Shown here: in pieces, positions 1-11,900 of the stretch
How the letters are laid out: every line of letters starts with the position of its first letter
How positions within the stretch are numbered: position 1 is the first letter of the stretch
Assembly (NCBI GenBank): GCA_029959085.1
Contig: JARWIR010000010.1
Coordinates: 16,761,001 to 16,825,000, forward strand
Length of the DNA: 64,000 bases
Reading direction: 5' to 3'
DNA from: Nemophila menziesii
Lineage: Eukaryota; Streptophyta; Magnoliopsida; Boraginales; Hydrophyllaceae
Notes under the pieces: generated by a model
Seen by the model: only the letters and a program-made list of their open reading frames with translations
Told to the model about the DNA's origin: nothing
Databases searched by the model: none
Position numbers and translations under genes: made by a program

Positions 1-2385
1 TTTTACATATGACCCGCACTCGAATCGCGATGCATAGACAGTTGTTTTAGAGCTTGAGTTTGGGGTAGTGGGTTCACCATTATGGGAATTGATATTTTGA
101 TGGGATTTTTGAGCTTATTAAGGGTGCTTTATGCTTTATATTGATGATGTTTCACAGATTTGTATTGTAACCCTTTGTCGGGGTAATAGTGAATGAAAAA
201 GAAGCTTCGAGCTAATTTTGCCAACAAGGGCATTAAAAGAAAAAATATATATATGAAATTAGCGTGATATCTCAACATCAAAAGAGAGTCATAGCTAGAG
301 AAATTGATTTGAAAAGAAAGATTTAAATATATATATTCGGACCGGCAAAGTGGATTTTTATGTGAACATCTTAATGCTTTAATTGGGTTATTAGGGATGC
401 TAAATTGTGCATCAAGGAATTCATTGGGTTGAGTGAGAAACGTTTTATGAGAGTAACTCAAGCTCTAGGGCGATTCGTTGATGGCTAGTGAGGAGAGAGC
501 CAAAAGCTCACTCCAAATTGTCCAAATATACTATCATACCCGTCCCTAAGCCTACATTACAACCTAAAAGACCTTTTGATTCTTTGCTATGTAATTGAGA
601 AGTGATTGAGCCATTAGAGAGTAGTTGAGTGGATCCTTGGATGCTAGTGAGGTTTGATGAACAATCTATAGCTCTCTTGGGGAACTGAGTAAAGTCCCAA
701 TCCTTCTTACATTGCGAAACTAATCTGATCTTGAATTCAAGCCGTGTTGACTGTGGATATGAGAAGTGTATAGGTATATAGTTTATGAATATTATTGCAT
801 GAAATTTTCTGAGTTATGTGCTTTAGGTTTATTCTATATATTCTGCTATGCTTTTTCCCATTGTATTGAGAATTTTATAAGTGTGTATTTATAGACTTCC
901 CTTTGTTTTTATCTTTACTGTATCGGGACGATACAACTTTGAGTTGGTGGTCTTGATGTCTCCTCATTTGTGATAGATTTATGTTAGGATGAGACATCAT
1001 TTTAAGTGATTTAGAAATCAATAATGTCGATTTTCTTGAGAAATAGTGCACTTTCCTATTTTGAGTCTTGATTTGTAGAATTATTATTTTTAGAGCATAT
1101 TGGGTTTTATTGTTTATTTAGTGTGTAGCTTTAAAGATAATTATGGAGCTTAATTAGAGTCCAAGTCAAAGACAACAACTTATGGAAAGAGATGTGCATG
1201 GTAATTGGAGATAAGGAAATAAAAGCTAAAAAGATGGAAAAGGAAAAGCTGCCTAATTCTGTTGCGATTCTTTTGGTATATTATGGAGCAAAATCCGACC
1301 AATAACGAAGAAGATATGCTCAAAACGGTGCGGCAGTGTTTATCTTTATTTCCATACGAATTTGAGTTGGGCTAGAAGTCCATTAACTTACCTCTTCCTC
1401 AAGAAAACGAATTAGGTATTCTAAACACCTATAAATACACCCTTATATCACTTGTAAATCATCCTTGCCTCATAGTAATTATTTCTTAAAGTTTTATTCT
1501 TCCAGTTCATTGTAGAGAGCAAGATGATGTCTTTTGTAATTTCTTTTAGTTTATTTCCTTCAGGTATGAACTAAACCTCCCATAGCTTGGGTTTTGCATA
1601 ATGTATAAACTATGAATTCTAATTCTTCTATCTAAGTTTCTTTGGGAATTATATGTTTTAATCTGATATTAGCTACTTACTTTATATTTGCTTATGTGTT
1701 TTGATTTAATGTCTTTCCTAGAACTGATCACTTTAGGATTGTTTTAATAGTAGTTAGATGGTCTCCTTGACAGGGTGTTTAACTATTGAACCACCACATA
1801 ATGTCTAGTGTCGATAGTAGTTCTGACAAAACATGCTTCTAACTAGATAGTCATTAGGGTTTGTTTTAACCACCATATCACCAATTGATTGTAGTGTGCT
1901 GGATAAGGCCTTAGTGGCGTTTAATAACCCTATTTGAGTCCTCGTCTTGGTTGTGTCGTAGCCCCCTTAGTCGCTCTCAAGGTCTAAGATTGGGGAATTT
2001 AAAATCCTGACTAAGTATACCAAGAGCTAATATTCTCCCTTATGAACTAGATTTATAGATAAAATTAGAAGGATTAGTGCATACTAGTAAAACCTAAGCT
2101 ATACTTCTCATCTCATATTCTTAATCTTTTACTTTATTGTCTTTATTTTCCTAGCTTTAATTAGTTTTAATTAATAATTTCGAATTCCTATTTGCTTTAT
2201 TTTCTGTCTTTTAATTATTTACTTGTACTCGTTATTGTTCATACGCGATTAACACACTTAAGTCCCCGAGAACGAACTCTACTTATCATTAAAACTTGCA
2301 TACGTCCTGTAATACTTGCAGTACTGTGCCTGTCTAGGGTGAGAGTGCGTAGTTTTCTTGACCTTTATTTGTATTAATTTTATCA
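1..2385 (+). repeat. 5' LTR of Athila-like gypsy element (left part outside window)
   Basis: The stretch aligns by eye, with many mismatches, to about 9465-12119. Shared landmarks are the gacccgcactcgaat block (11 versus 9478), ggtcttgatgtctcc (near 947 and 10342), a TATA box and a U5-like tail. It ends in tatca at 2385. Inverted copies of the same end (tgataaaa) occur at 13204 and 49657. The left end lies outside the window, so its full length is unknown. The two LTRs have diverged strongly, so the insertion is old. No host gene is visible in this stretch. Confidence 0.75.
1430..1437 (+). promoter_or_regulatory. TATA box of the 5' LTR
   Basis: TATAAATA lies in the context cacctataaatacaccc. 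The same context recurs in the second LTR at 11112-11119. Its position, about 950 bases before the LTR end, fits a U3/R promoter. I infer the function from position and motif only. Confidence 0.6.
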
Positions 2386-2412
2386 CACCCTAGGCACCAC
2401 CAGTGGTATGAT
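2386..2412 (+). other. Primer-binding-site region just after the 5' LTR
   Basis: The sequence directly after the LTR end contains taggcaccaccagtgg. A similar string follows the other gypsy LTRs: in reverse complement before 49657, and in the forward sense near 12119 and 60084. That recurrence is why I place the LTR end here. I cannot assign the tRNA. Confidence 0.45.
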
Positions 2413-2439
2413 AAGCAACCACACGATGCGATCTTGACT

Positions 2440-3330
2440 TAGGATCAACTTCAGACAGCCTTTTTCGACAGGTACTATCCTCAAAGTGTTTGACTTAGTG
2501 GGCAATTAGATATTGTTAGTTTTTGCCAAGAGCCAGGAGAATTTGTAGGTGTTGCATGGACTCGTTTTCAATCTTTATTACGCAAGTGCCCATTACATGG
2601 GTATTCTCTTGAATTACAGCTAGGGATATTTTATCGAAGTTTAGGTGAAGTCGCGAAAGAAAAGATAGATACTATGTGCTAAGGTGGTCTCATGATGGTC
2701 ACAACTAATCAAGCTCTGGCTATCATGGACAGAATTGTGAAGAATGAAATGAGTTGGCAAGCTTCGAAATCATCGGTTAGAAATTCTGTAAGAGGTACTT
2801 TAAATCTAGACACGGGAACTGCATTGAACGCTAAGATTGCCGCACTTGAGAACAAGATGAAACAATTATCTATGTCGAATAAAGCTTTGGTAAACGTTGT
2901 TAATGAACCAGAATTATGTTCTAGTTGTGGAGGAGATGATCATAGCTGGGAAGATTGTGCCAACAACCCATAATCCATTTATTTCGTTAACCAGTGAGGT
3001 AATTATTCAGGTGGTCAAGGGTATGGAAACCAGAACAGAAATCATCCAGGCTTTCAGTATTCGAATCCACATGGGGTAGCCAATCCAGGAAACTATCAAC
3101 AAAGGCCTCAGGAGAACAATTACCAGTTTAAATAGCAAAACCAATACCAAGGAAATCAACCTAGAGCCGATCATGACGCCTATTCCGACATGTTAGCTCA
3201 AAAGGCGCTTCCTTCTCGACCTCAAGAAGTCACAATTACCGCAAGTGAGTTAGCACTTACTGTGGCGAAATACATGTCCGATGCAGAAAGGAGGTCCGAA
3301 AAATCGAAATCCAGCTATCTCGATTCATGG
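2440..3330 (+). pseudogene. Gypsy gag, N-terminal and central part, decayed
   Basis: In pieces across frames this encodes a plant Ty3/gypsy capsid domain. The gag stretch FVGVAWTRFQSLLRKC lies near 2550, and a CCHC-type knuckle (CSSCGGDDHSWEDC) ends at about 2964. A Q/N/G-rich linker typical of Athila-type gag follows in another frame. Stop codons and frame changes occur near 2490, 2681, 2971 and 3133. The product would have been the capsid/nucleocapsid of the element occupying 1-12119. It is not translatable as one protein. The same gag type occurs, differently decayed, at 60740-61300. Confidence 0.8.
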
Positions 3331-4925
3331 AGGATACCCACACGAGAGAAAACAAGATGGAGGAAAAATTAAAACCACATACCGCTTCGTTGAAAATTTT
3401 AGAGAGTCAAATATCAAAGATCGCAAACAGTTTAAATATTCGAGGCCAAGTCCAACTCCCGAGCGACACAGAAATTCCTAAACAAAGGGAGGATTGTAAC
3501 ACGATCAATACCAGAAGCGGTAAGATATTGCAACCCCCACCCTTCCCGGTTATGAAAGAAAAAGAAGTTACTAGGAAAGAAAACCCGTTGGAGGAAGTGG
3601 AAGAGAAAGATAAAGAACATGAAGTAGTAGAAGTGGAGAAGATTCCGGAAATTCCGAAAAAGAAAGATGTTGCAGAAACCCGTCCCCCTCCAACTTTTCC
3701 CTCTAGAGTTCAGAAGAAAGGAGATATGGTTAAATATCAAAGATTTTTGAATAGGGTGAGAGGTCTCAATATTAACATTCCGTTGTTAGAAGCTATCAAA
3801 GACATACCAAAGTACGTGAAGTTTTTAAAGAGGGCCCTCACCAACAAGAGACCATACTGTGATAATGAAATGGTAGGATTACCTGAAGAGTGTAGTTCCA
3901 TCTGTCAAAGTAAGTTTCCACCTAAGCTGCTTGATCCTGGGAGTTTTACGCTTCCAATTTTGATTGGTAGTGAGTGGAAAGGAAAAGCTTTATGCGATTT
4001 AGGCGTGAGTATTAATCTCATGCCCAAATCAATTTTTGATACGTTGAATATTGGAGATATGAGACCTACCTCTATGGTCCTACAAATGGCGGATAGATCC
4101 CTCGTGCATCCTGAGGGAAGAATCGAAGATGTCCTCGTCAAGGCAGTTACTTTAGTTTTTCCTATTGATTTTGCTATTCTTGAATACGACGCAGATAGGA
4201 ATGTCCCCTTCATTTTGGGATGACCATTCCTAGACACAGGGCGTACTTTAATTGATGTAGAAAATGGAGAATTAACCATGAGAATCCAAGACGATGAGGT
4301 AAAATTCAATGTATTTCGAGCCATGAAGTTCCCAAATGTTCCCGAAGATTGTTTCCGAATGGATATAGCAGAACACGCCACGCAAGAGCTATTTGATTTT
4401 TTTAATTATGATGACATCTTGCAGGCTGCATTAACACTAGATTTACCGGAGATGATGGAAGAGCTTTCCGAAACAGTGGCAGCTCTTGATTCTCAGAATC
4501 CAAAGTATAGGCGTCTAGCCTACGAACCGTTACGTGATGCAGGGGAGATTGAACCTCCAAAGAAACCATCTATTGAGTCTCCCCCAAAGCTAGAACAGAA
4601 ACCACTTCCGTCAAACTTGAGGTATGCATATTTAGGTGCTAATAATACCCTACCTGTTATTGTTTCAGCTACTTTAACAGGTCCTCAAGAACACAAACTG
4701 TTGCGTATACTAAGAGCCAATAAAGAGGCGATAGGTTGGACTTTTGTTGATATCAAGGGTATTAGTCCCTCCTATTTCCAACACAAGATCATTATGGAGG
4801 ATAATAGTACACGTTCAGTTGAAGGACAGAGAAGGTTGATGTCTGCAATGAAGGAAGTGGTGAAGAAAGAAGTAATCAATCTGTTAGATGCGGGGATCAT
4901 CTACCCCATAGCTAGTAGTGATTAG
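3327..4925 (+). pseudogene. Gypsy gag C-terminus, aspartic protease and RT linker
   Basis: One frame runs from 3327 to 4925 with an internal TGA at 4221-4223. It begins with a Lys/Glu-rich gag tail and a conserved RSGK motif. A protease-like domain follows with ALCDLGVSINLMP, where the usual D-S/T-G is D-L-G as in Athila-type proteases. The block FILG, stop, PFLDTGRTLIDVENGE comes next, then the pre-RT region ending LLDAGIIYPIASSD and a TAG at 4923-4925. Both stops are one transition from arginine or tryptophan codons (CGA to TGA, TGG to TAG). It continues in the same frame into the reverse transcriptase. Confidence 0.85.
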
Positions 4926-6272
4926 GTGAGTCCAGTTCAATGCGTACAAAAGAAGGGTGGTGTCACTACCATCATGAATGACAAAAATGAAGCTATACCC
5001 TCAAGAACCAAAGTTGGTTGGAGAGTATGTATGGACTATCGTGAGTTGAACAAGGCGACTAGAAAAGAGCATTTTCCTCTTCCATTTATTGATCAGATGT
5101 TGGACAAGTTAGCCGGTAGAGAGTATTATTGTTTCTTAGATGGGTATTCCGGTTACAACCAAATTTGCGTAGATCCAGATGACCAACATAAAACCACATT
5201 CACATGTCCTTTTGGTACTTTTACATACCAAAGAATGCCTTTTGGATTATGTAATGCACCTGCTACTTTCCAACGTTGCATGATGGCAATTTTTGGAGAC
5301 ATGATTGATCGATTTGTTGAGGTATTCATGGATGATTTTTCAGTTTTAGGAGATAACTTCGATGATTGTTTGCAGAATCTAGAAAAAATATTAAGTAGAT
5401 GCAAGGAGACCGATTTGGTCTTGAACTGGGAGAAGTGTCACTTTATGGTTCGCGAATGTATAGTGTTGGGACACAAGGTATCAAGTGCTGGTTTAGAAGT
5501 TGATCGTGCGAAGATTGAAGTTATCAAAAACTCTTCCCCTCCTGTTTCTGTAAAAGGGGTAAGGAGTTTTCTAGGCCATGCTGGGTTTTATCGCCGTTTT
5601 ATCAAGGACTTCTCTAAAAATTTAAAACCTTTGTGTAACTTACTCGAGAAGGACACCAAATTCCTTTTTGATGAAGCTTGCATGAAGGCATTCCAAGAGC
5701 TTAAAGAGAAACTTATTACTGCGCCGATTGTGCTACCACCTGATTGGAAGATTCCCTTTGAAGTTAAGTATGATGCCAGTGATTCTGCTATGGGTGCGGC
5801 GTTGGGTCAAAGAAAAGATGAAGTGTTCCACTCGATTTACTATGCAAGAAAAACCTTCACCAGTGCTCAGATTAATTACACGGTAACTAAGAAGGAACTT
5901 TTAGCGGTTGTTTATGCCTTTGACAAATTTCGTTCCTATCTCCTTGGGGCGAAAATTGTTGTATTCACCGATAATTCCGCTATTAAGTACCTTATGGAGA
6001 AGAAAGACGCGAATCCACGGTTGATCAGATGGGTCTTATTGCTACAAGAGTTTGATTTGGAGATTCGAGATAGAAAGGGGTGTGAGAATCAGGTTGCGGA
6101 TCATCTGTCACGTTTTGAAGGTTCAGAGTCGAATAGTAGTACTGAGTTAGTTAATGAAACATTCCCCGATGAAGGTCTATTTTCTATACATGATGTTACT
6201 CCGTGGTATGCAGACATTGCAAATCTTATTGTAAGTTACAAGGAGCCACTTCACAAGATAAGAAGAGATTGA
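4926..6272 (+). pseudogene. Gypsy reverse transcriptase-RNase H
   Basis: This encodes the RT/RNase H core of an Athila/Tat-lineage Ty3/gypsy element. Visible motifs are [48 protein letters not shown] and the catalytic FMDDFSV (the Y/F-x-DD box). Downstream, [15 protein letters not shown] and [14 protein letters not shown] mark RNase H. This stretch alone is open for 448 codons, but it is cut from the upstream frame by TAG 4923-4925 and leaves frame near 6250, where integrase resumes in another frame. The domain looks complete, but no functional polyprotein can be made. The assignment rests on the [11 protein letters not shown] block, which is characteristic of this lineage. Confidence 0.9.
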
Positions 6273-7489
6273 TGAGCCGTGCTAAACAGTTCTATTGGGA
6301 GGATCCTTTCCTCTACAAAGTGTGTGGAGATCAGATGGTAAGGAGATGTATACCTGAGAAAGACGTTTTATCAGTGGTTGCTGGTTGTCACGATTCACCG
6401 TATGGAGGATATTTCAAAGGCAACCGCACAGCTTCTAAGGTACTACAATTTGGTTTTTATTGGCCTACATTACATAAGGATTGTCATGAGTATGTTAAGA
6501 AGTGTCATAGATGCCAGTTTACTGGTAATATATCCAAGAGGGATGAGATGCCGCATAACAACATTCTTGAAGTTGAAATATTTGATGTTTGGGGTATTGA
6601 TTTCATGGGTCCGTTCGTACCATCCAATGGGAATCAATACATCTTACTAGCTGTTGATTACGTGTCTAAATGGGTAGAGGCTGTAGCTTTACCAACCAAT
6701 GATTCATGAGTAGTGAATAAATTCTCGAATTCTCATATTTCCACTAGACATGGCACACCTAGAGTTATTATCAGCGATGGAGGTTCACACGTTGTGAACA
6801 AATATCCGAAGACAGTGCTAGAGAAGAATGGGATAAGACATCGTGTATCTACCGCGTATCATCCACAAGCCAATGGTCAAGCTGAGGTTTCAAATCGAGA
6901 GGTGAAATGTATCCTAGAGAATACTGTTGGACCTACAAGAAAATATTGGTCAATGAAGTTAGACGATGCTTTATGGTCCTATCGTATGATGTATAAAACT
7001 CATGTTGGTGCATCTCCGTATTATGGTAAGGCTTGTCAATTACCTCTTGAACTTGAATTGGGTGCATATTGGGAGATAGCGTAGTTGAATTTAGATTCTA
7101 CTTTGGCCGGTGAGAATCGGATGATGAAGTTGAATGAACTTGATGAGTTTCGGTTACATGCCTACGAAAATGCTAAACTCTGTAAGGAGAACACTAAGAG
7201 ATGGCATGATAACCGTATCCGTGTGAAAAAGTTTGAAGTTGGACAGAAGGTCCTGAAATAAAACTCCAAGTTCAGTAATTATCCGGGAAAGTTGAGATCA
7301 AAGTGTTCTGGTCCTTACGTTGTGACCAAAGTTACGCCTCATGGAGCGATAGAGATTGAACACCCAATCGAGAACCGCACCTTTATGGTGAATGGCCATC
7401 GATTGAAAGTTTATCATGGAGGCGAGGATACTAATCGCATGGTGGATCCACATCCTGGGGAGGTCATGTACCTCCTAGAAGCTGAATAG
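6203..7489 (+). pseudogene. Gypsy integrase
   Basis: The frame carries the H2C2 zinc-binding domain ([17 protein letters not shown] then CHRCQ) and the DDE core with [15 protein letters not shown] and [21 protein letters not shown]-terminal region with GPYVVTKVTPHGAIEIE and FMVNGHRLKVYHGGE follows. In-frame stops lie at 6707-6709 (TGA), 7082-7084 (TAG) and 7259-7261 (TAA). The protein would insert element cDNA into chromosomes. It overlaps the end of the RT frame because of a frameshift near 6250. No chromodomain is visible, which agrees with an Athila-type rather than a chromovirus element. Confidence 0.9.
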
Positions 7490-7706
7490 ATGCAAGAGGT
7501 AACCCGTCGAGCTTAACGACGTTAAACAAAAGCCATTTCACTTGTATATTAGTTTATTGCTTTATGTTTTTCAATTCCTAGTGTACAATTCTAAGTTATT
7601 GTCGAGTCATAGTGTCTACTTTTAAAAGAAATGAGAAAGGTACTGTGTTAATTGTGCAGGAATTGAGTTTGGGGTGCTGAGGAACAAAAGAGGGAAAAAT
7701 ATGCTG
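7490..7706 (+). other. Gypsy 3' untranslated spacer
   Basis: No ORF is seen. It starts with a block (gacgttaaacaaaag near 7517) that recurs almost unchanged at about 63041 after the second gypsy element. That marks homologous 3' regions. A copy of tgagtttggggt lies at 7664-7675. Confidence 0.6.
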
Positions 7707-8066
7707 CACTGGCCGGCTAGCCGGTCCTATCACCGGCATGCCGATGGAGCAGAAACACGTGCCCACGGGTCCATGGCTCGGGCTATCTGCCGAGAGGGAA
7801 ATAAAAATTGAACAGACACACCGGTATGCCGGTTAGATCTCCGGTATGCCGGCCAGAAGGAAAACACGTGCCCACGGGTTGCTCGACACAGGTATTTTGA
7901 CGGAGCGCGAATTTGCGAAGAACAACGCACCGGCGAGCTAGTGATACCGCCGGTATGCCGGTGCCAAAAAACACGTGGCCTCGGGTTCAAGGCAGAAAGT
8001 TACAAAAAGAAGGACGTCCAGCACCAGTATGCCGGCCAGATCTCCGGTATGCCGGTCAGTATGTCG
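7707..8066 (+). repeat. Tandem ~108-bp repeat with G-boxes and CCGGTATGCCGG units
   Basis: This GC-rich island lies in AT-rich DNA. The string acacgtg recurs at 7755, 7864 and 7971, giving spacings of 109 and 107. Two of the three copies are followed by cccacgggt and the third by gcctcgggt. Between them lie CCGGTATGCCGG-like near-palindromes at about 7713, 7821, 7841, 7950, 8029 and 8044. Each repeat therefore carries one CACGTG G-box (7756-7761, 7865-7870, 7972-7977), a known plant bZIP/bHLH binding core. Long ORFs on both strands here are artefacts of the GC-rich repeat. Confidence 0.75.
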
Positions 8067-8155
8067 GTTTTGATGAGTTTGTTGCCTTATACACTTCTTA
8101 CCTTATCAAGTGCAAACCGTAGCCTCTCCCATACGAATTTTCCAGCTCCCAACCT

Positions 8156-8163
8156 TATAAATA
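8156..8163 (+). promoter_or_regulatory. Internal TATA box upstream of accessory ORF
   Basis: TATAAATA follows the G-box repeat by about 90 bases. It precedes a long C/A-rich, G-poor leader (8165-8410) of the type seen in plant 5' untranslated regions. I infer a promoter for the ORF at 8517-8909. It is not the LTR promoter, which has its own TATA at 1430 and 11112. Confidence 0.5.
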
Positions 8164-8516
8164 GACCTTAAATCTTGATTAAACCTCTACAACAAACACA
8201 ATAACATCAATAATTCTCTCCTCCATCTTCCATAAACACAATTTCTTCATCAAATTAATCACACTACACCATTAAACACCATCAAGATCATCAAGCTATC
8301 AAGAATTCTTCCAAGATTTATCAAGAAACCTTCTTCTCTCATCAAATCCAAGCAAGAAACTCAAGCTACACCAATCTTTCTTAACTTTATTCCATCCTTG
8401 GTGTAACTTGAGTTTGGGGTCAAATCAAACATGACAAACAGAACAGATGCTATGGATTATAAGAGGAAGTGTTACATATAGGGAAGAACAAAAATTTGCC
8501 TGGAGCTACAATTGAA

Positions 8517-8909
8517 ATGGCCATTGATCTTGAGGAGCCTATTGAACAAAAACAACAAGAAGAGGCACATGCACAACAACTACACAAGAAATTCACAGCT
8601 AGGATGAAGGTACCATCAAAGCCTAAGGAAAAGACACAAATTCAAGATCAAGGTTCTTCTTCTTCCTCTCAGAATAATTTTTGCACACCCCCATGGGCTA
8701 TCAAATTGCAACAAGAAGTCAATCATCTAAGGAAACAAAACATAGCACTTTGGGAGGAAATTTCCAAGATTAATTCACAATTGGAAGAGGTAACAACGAT
8801 CATGGATATTGATAATTATTCTTCGTCTTCGGAGGAGGACATGATGGATCTTTATGGCCAGGTACCCTGTTCTAATTCTTCTTCTCAATTGATGGTAGGC
8901 ACTATGTAG
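8517..8909 (+). CDS. Small coiled-coil ORF in gypsy 3' region, unknown function
   Basis: I do not recognise a family. The open frame runs back to 8469, but the first ATG is at 8517, giving 130 residues. A short ATG ORF in another frame starts at 8431. The product is hydrophilic: a Glu/Gln-rich N-terminus, a basic middle (KVPSKPKEK), a serine run, then a heptad-like stretch (LQQEVNHLRKQNIALWEEI, about residues 70-98) that should form a coiled coil. An acidic/serine tail (SSSSEEDMMDL) ends it. No signal peptide or membrane segment is seen, so it does not look like an envelope-type protein. It lies between integrase and the 3' LTR, behind its own promoter-like module. Confidence 0.45.
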   Translation: MAIDLEEPIEQKQQEEAHAQQLHKKFTARMKVPSKPKEKTQIQDQGSSSSSQNNFCTPPWAIKLQQEVNHLRKQNIALWEEISKINSQLEEVTTIMDIDNYSSSSEEDMMDLYGQVPCSNSSSQLMVGTM

Positions 8910-8972
8910 TTTAATTTTTAATTTTATTTCTTTATTGAGTCTTTTTCGAGTCGTGGGGACACGGTTCACTTT

Positions 8973-8988
8973 TGAGTTTGGGGTGGGG
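8973..8988 (+). other. Polypurine-tract-like motif before the 3' LTR
   Basis: A purine-rich tgagtttggggtgggg lies just after the small ORF and near where the second LTR should begin. The same 12-mer core occurs at four other places in the element, so I cannot say which copy primes plus-strand synthesis. Confidence 0.4.
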
Positions 8989-8990
8989 TT

Positions 8991-11900
8991 CGTTGCCTCA
9001 TCCAAATTTTTCGTGTTTTACATGCTTTCAGAAAGATTTTTTTAGGGTTGCATTCGACTGTAGAGTATTTTAAATGCCCCTATCAAGCATGATTTTCATG
9101 AATTTATGATAGAAAATAGTTTACTTTAGGAGTTAATGTAAAACGCACTTAGATTGCATGCGAATATGAGATAATTGATAGGAAGAATTAATGAACAATG
9201 GAAAAGAAGTAAACTTGTGCTTAGGGATAATGAGTGGTTTGTTTGTAGAACGTGAGATATGAATGAGTAGAGAACCCACTTAGGTATGAACTAGAGGCAA
9301 GCCGTGTAGATAAGGAAATGATAGAGGCATTTCTTTGTTATCCCTTCGAATCCTTTTTGGCCTTCTATCCCTAAATTAATTATATCCTTCTTAACCAAAT
9401 TTTTAGCCTTTAAGCCTTTATTTTGTCGCCACATTATAAGCCAATATCCATTTAGATTGTTAGGCATGACCATATGACCCGCACTCGAATCACGATCCTG
9501 AGACTTCCTGTCTTGAGCTTGAGTTTGGGGTGGTGGGTCCACTGTTCTGGGAATTTATCATTGGGTTGGGATTTTTGAGCTTATCAATTGTGCTCTGTTT
9601 AGATTTTGATGATTCACAGGTTTATTATATTGTAACCCTTTACCGGGGTAAGAGTAAATAGAAAGAAAAAAAAGATATGATTTTTTTTATGAAAAATAGC
9701 ATGATATCTCAACATCAAAAAGAGAGTCATGACTATACAAACGAAAAGAAAATTTTCATATGAAAAGAATAAATATTGGACCGACAAAGAGGAAATTTTT
9801 AGGTGAATCATCTTTAGTGCTTATTGGGTTAAATTGGGGACGCTACATTAGCACGTCAAATGGGTTGAGTGAGAACGTATTCGAGTGTAAACTCAAGCTC
9901 TTGGAGAGTTTGTTGATGGTAAGTGAGGAGAGAGCGAAAAGCTCACTTCAAATTTACCAAATATACATACCATACCGTCCTTCAGCCTATGTTAAAACCA
10001 TAAAGACCTCGTGATTCCTAGATGCATAGTGAGTTAATGGGGAGTAAGCTAAGTGGAGCGTTCAAAGCAAGAAAAGATCGAGGAACGCCCTATAGTCACC
10101 ATCTTGAGATAAGTGTAAGCGTAACCTTCTAGCATTGTGAATTTAATTTTGGATTGATATTATTTTGTGTTTGATTTTGCATGATATGTGTATGTGTATA
10201 TTAATTCTTAGATGATACTTTATGAGATATGTTTTAAGTTGTGCTTTGGGAATATTTTCTATATTATACCTTCTGCGTTCACCTAAAAGAGGCCTTTGTT
10301 TTTATTTTAATTTGTCGGGACGACAGAGGTTTGAGTTGGGGGTCTTGATGTCTCCCTATTTGTTCTAATTATTAGCCCTCTGGAGACATCATTTTAGGTG
10401 AATTATTTACTTATTGGCTAGACTTTTATGCTTATTTTGTCATATTACACTTTCTCCCCTTGGAATTAGAATATTTGCATTTTTAGAGCTTTTGTGCGTT
10501 AATTTGATTATTTTTAGAGCAAAGTTAGTATGTTCTTAAATTTCAATACAAGAGGAGAAGTGAGAATTAGAGTCTTAGCTTATTTTTAGTGTGTGAGGAA
10601 TTATTTTATTCGAGTTTCTAATTTTAGAGTGCACTTTCTTATTTTTAGTCTTGAATTATTGATTTATTATTTTTAAAGCATATGCGGTTTAATTATTTAT
10701 TTAATCTGACGAATTAAAAGATATATGGTAATTAGTTAGAGAACAAGTCAAGTCTAAGAAGTAAAGGAAAGAGATTTACATGGAAATAAGAAGATTAAGG
10801 AAGGATATATGCAAAGAAGGAAAATATAAAGTTGCCAAATAAATCTGAAATTTCAGCCATGTTCTAAAGACGAGCTCATAACTAAGTATTGGCTAGGAAT
10901 TTGGGAGAATGGTCTGGACCAATGGATAGATATTTCCGAGAAAAGCGGTTTTGACTATTGGAACGCGTCAAACGAATAAGTATTGAAAGAGATATGACCA
11001 AAACATATCAGCAGCAGAATCTTACCTTTCTTAGATTTTAGGGCTGCGAATTAAAGAGTTCTTTACTTGTCTTCTACTCCAAGTAAAAACGAATTAGGGC
11101 TTCCTAGCACCTATAAATACACCCCTTAGCCTCCTTTTTTACCTACACTTCATATAATTATCAAAGAGGCTTAGGATTCAAGTCAAAGCAAGCAGGAAGG
11201 AAGAAGCGAAGAGCTGGAGCAGTCATCTTCTCCAATTCGCAGCCAAACCCAACCTCTTAATTAGGTTTAATTTATCTTTCTTTCTGTAAACATTATGTCT
11301 TTTAATTTTATTGTCTTATCTTTATTTTCCGTTATGAGCTAAACTTCTTAAGTGCTTGAGAATCACTATATGGGTTGAACTTTAATTTATTTAATTGATG
11401 TTTTCTGATTTGGGATTTTTATAATTTAATTTGAATTGAGTAATTTAGTATTGTTTATTATCGTAAGGTTATTTCACTATCAATTAATTACCTAATCGAA
11501 GATAGGTCATAGTAATTAAGTTATTCACTAGTGGCGGTGATCATCTTGACGGGGGTTTAATTACAGACATAGGTAATAAACGTAAGATAGAAATTATTGA
11601 TCCTGGCGGACTTAGTTAATCTTATAGCCAATTGGGTAGAGAACTTGACATTCGAAGGTGGATTATGATCACCCTGGCGGGGTTTGTAACATATGAGAAT
11701 AGCTCCTAATTCTACCCTAACGGGGGTTAGGAGAATCTAGAATCCCGACTATTACTAGTTACTAATTTGTCCCTTAAAAGAAGCATTGATTAAGTTTATT
11801 TTGGTGAAACCCTAGCGTGACTCAAGTACTATTCTCTCAACCTTGCGTCTCTTCGTATTTTATTTTCTTTCATTAGTCTTGATTTAGTTTAATATTTACT

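Noticed and set aside
7730..8171. Several 60-90-codon ORFs on both strands in the GC-rich repeat
   Set aside because: They arise because the repeat lacks stop codons. Their products are repeats of the same PVCR/YAGQ-like pattern with no start context or family.
8469..8909. Small ORF as an envelope-like gene of the gypsy element
   Set aside because: No signal peptide, membrane segment or glycosylation-rich ectodomain. It is hydrophilic with a coiled coil.
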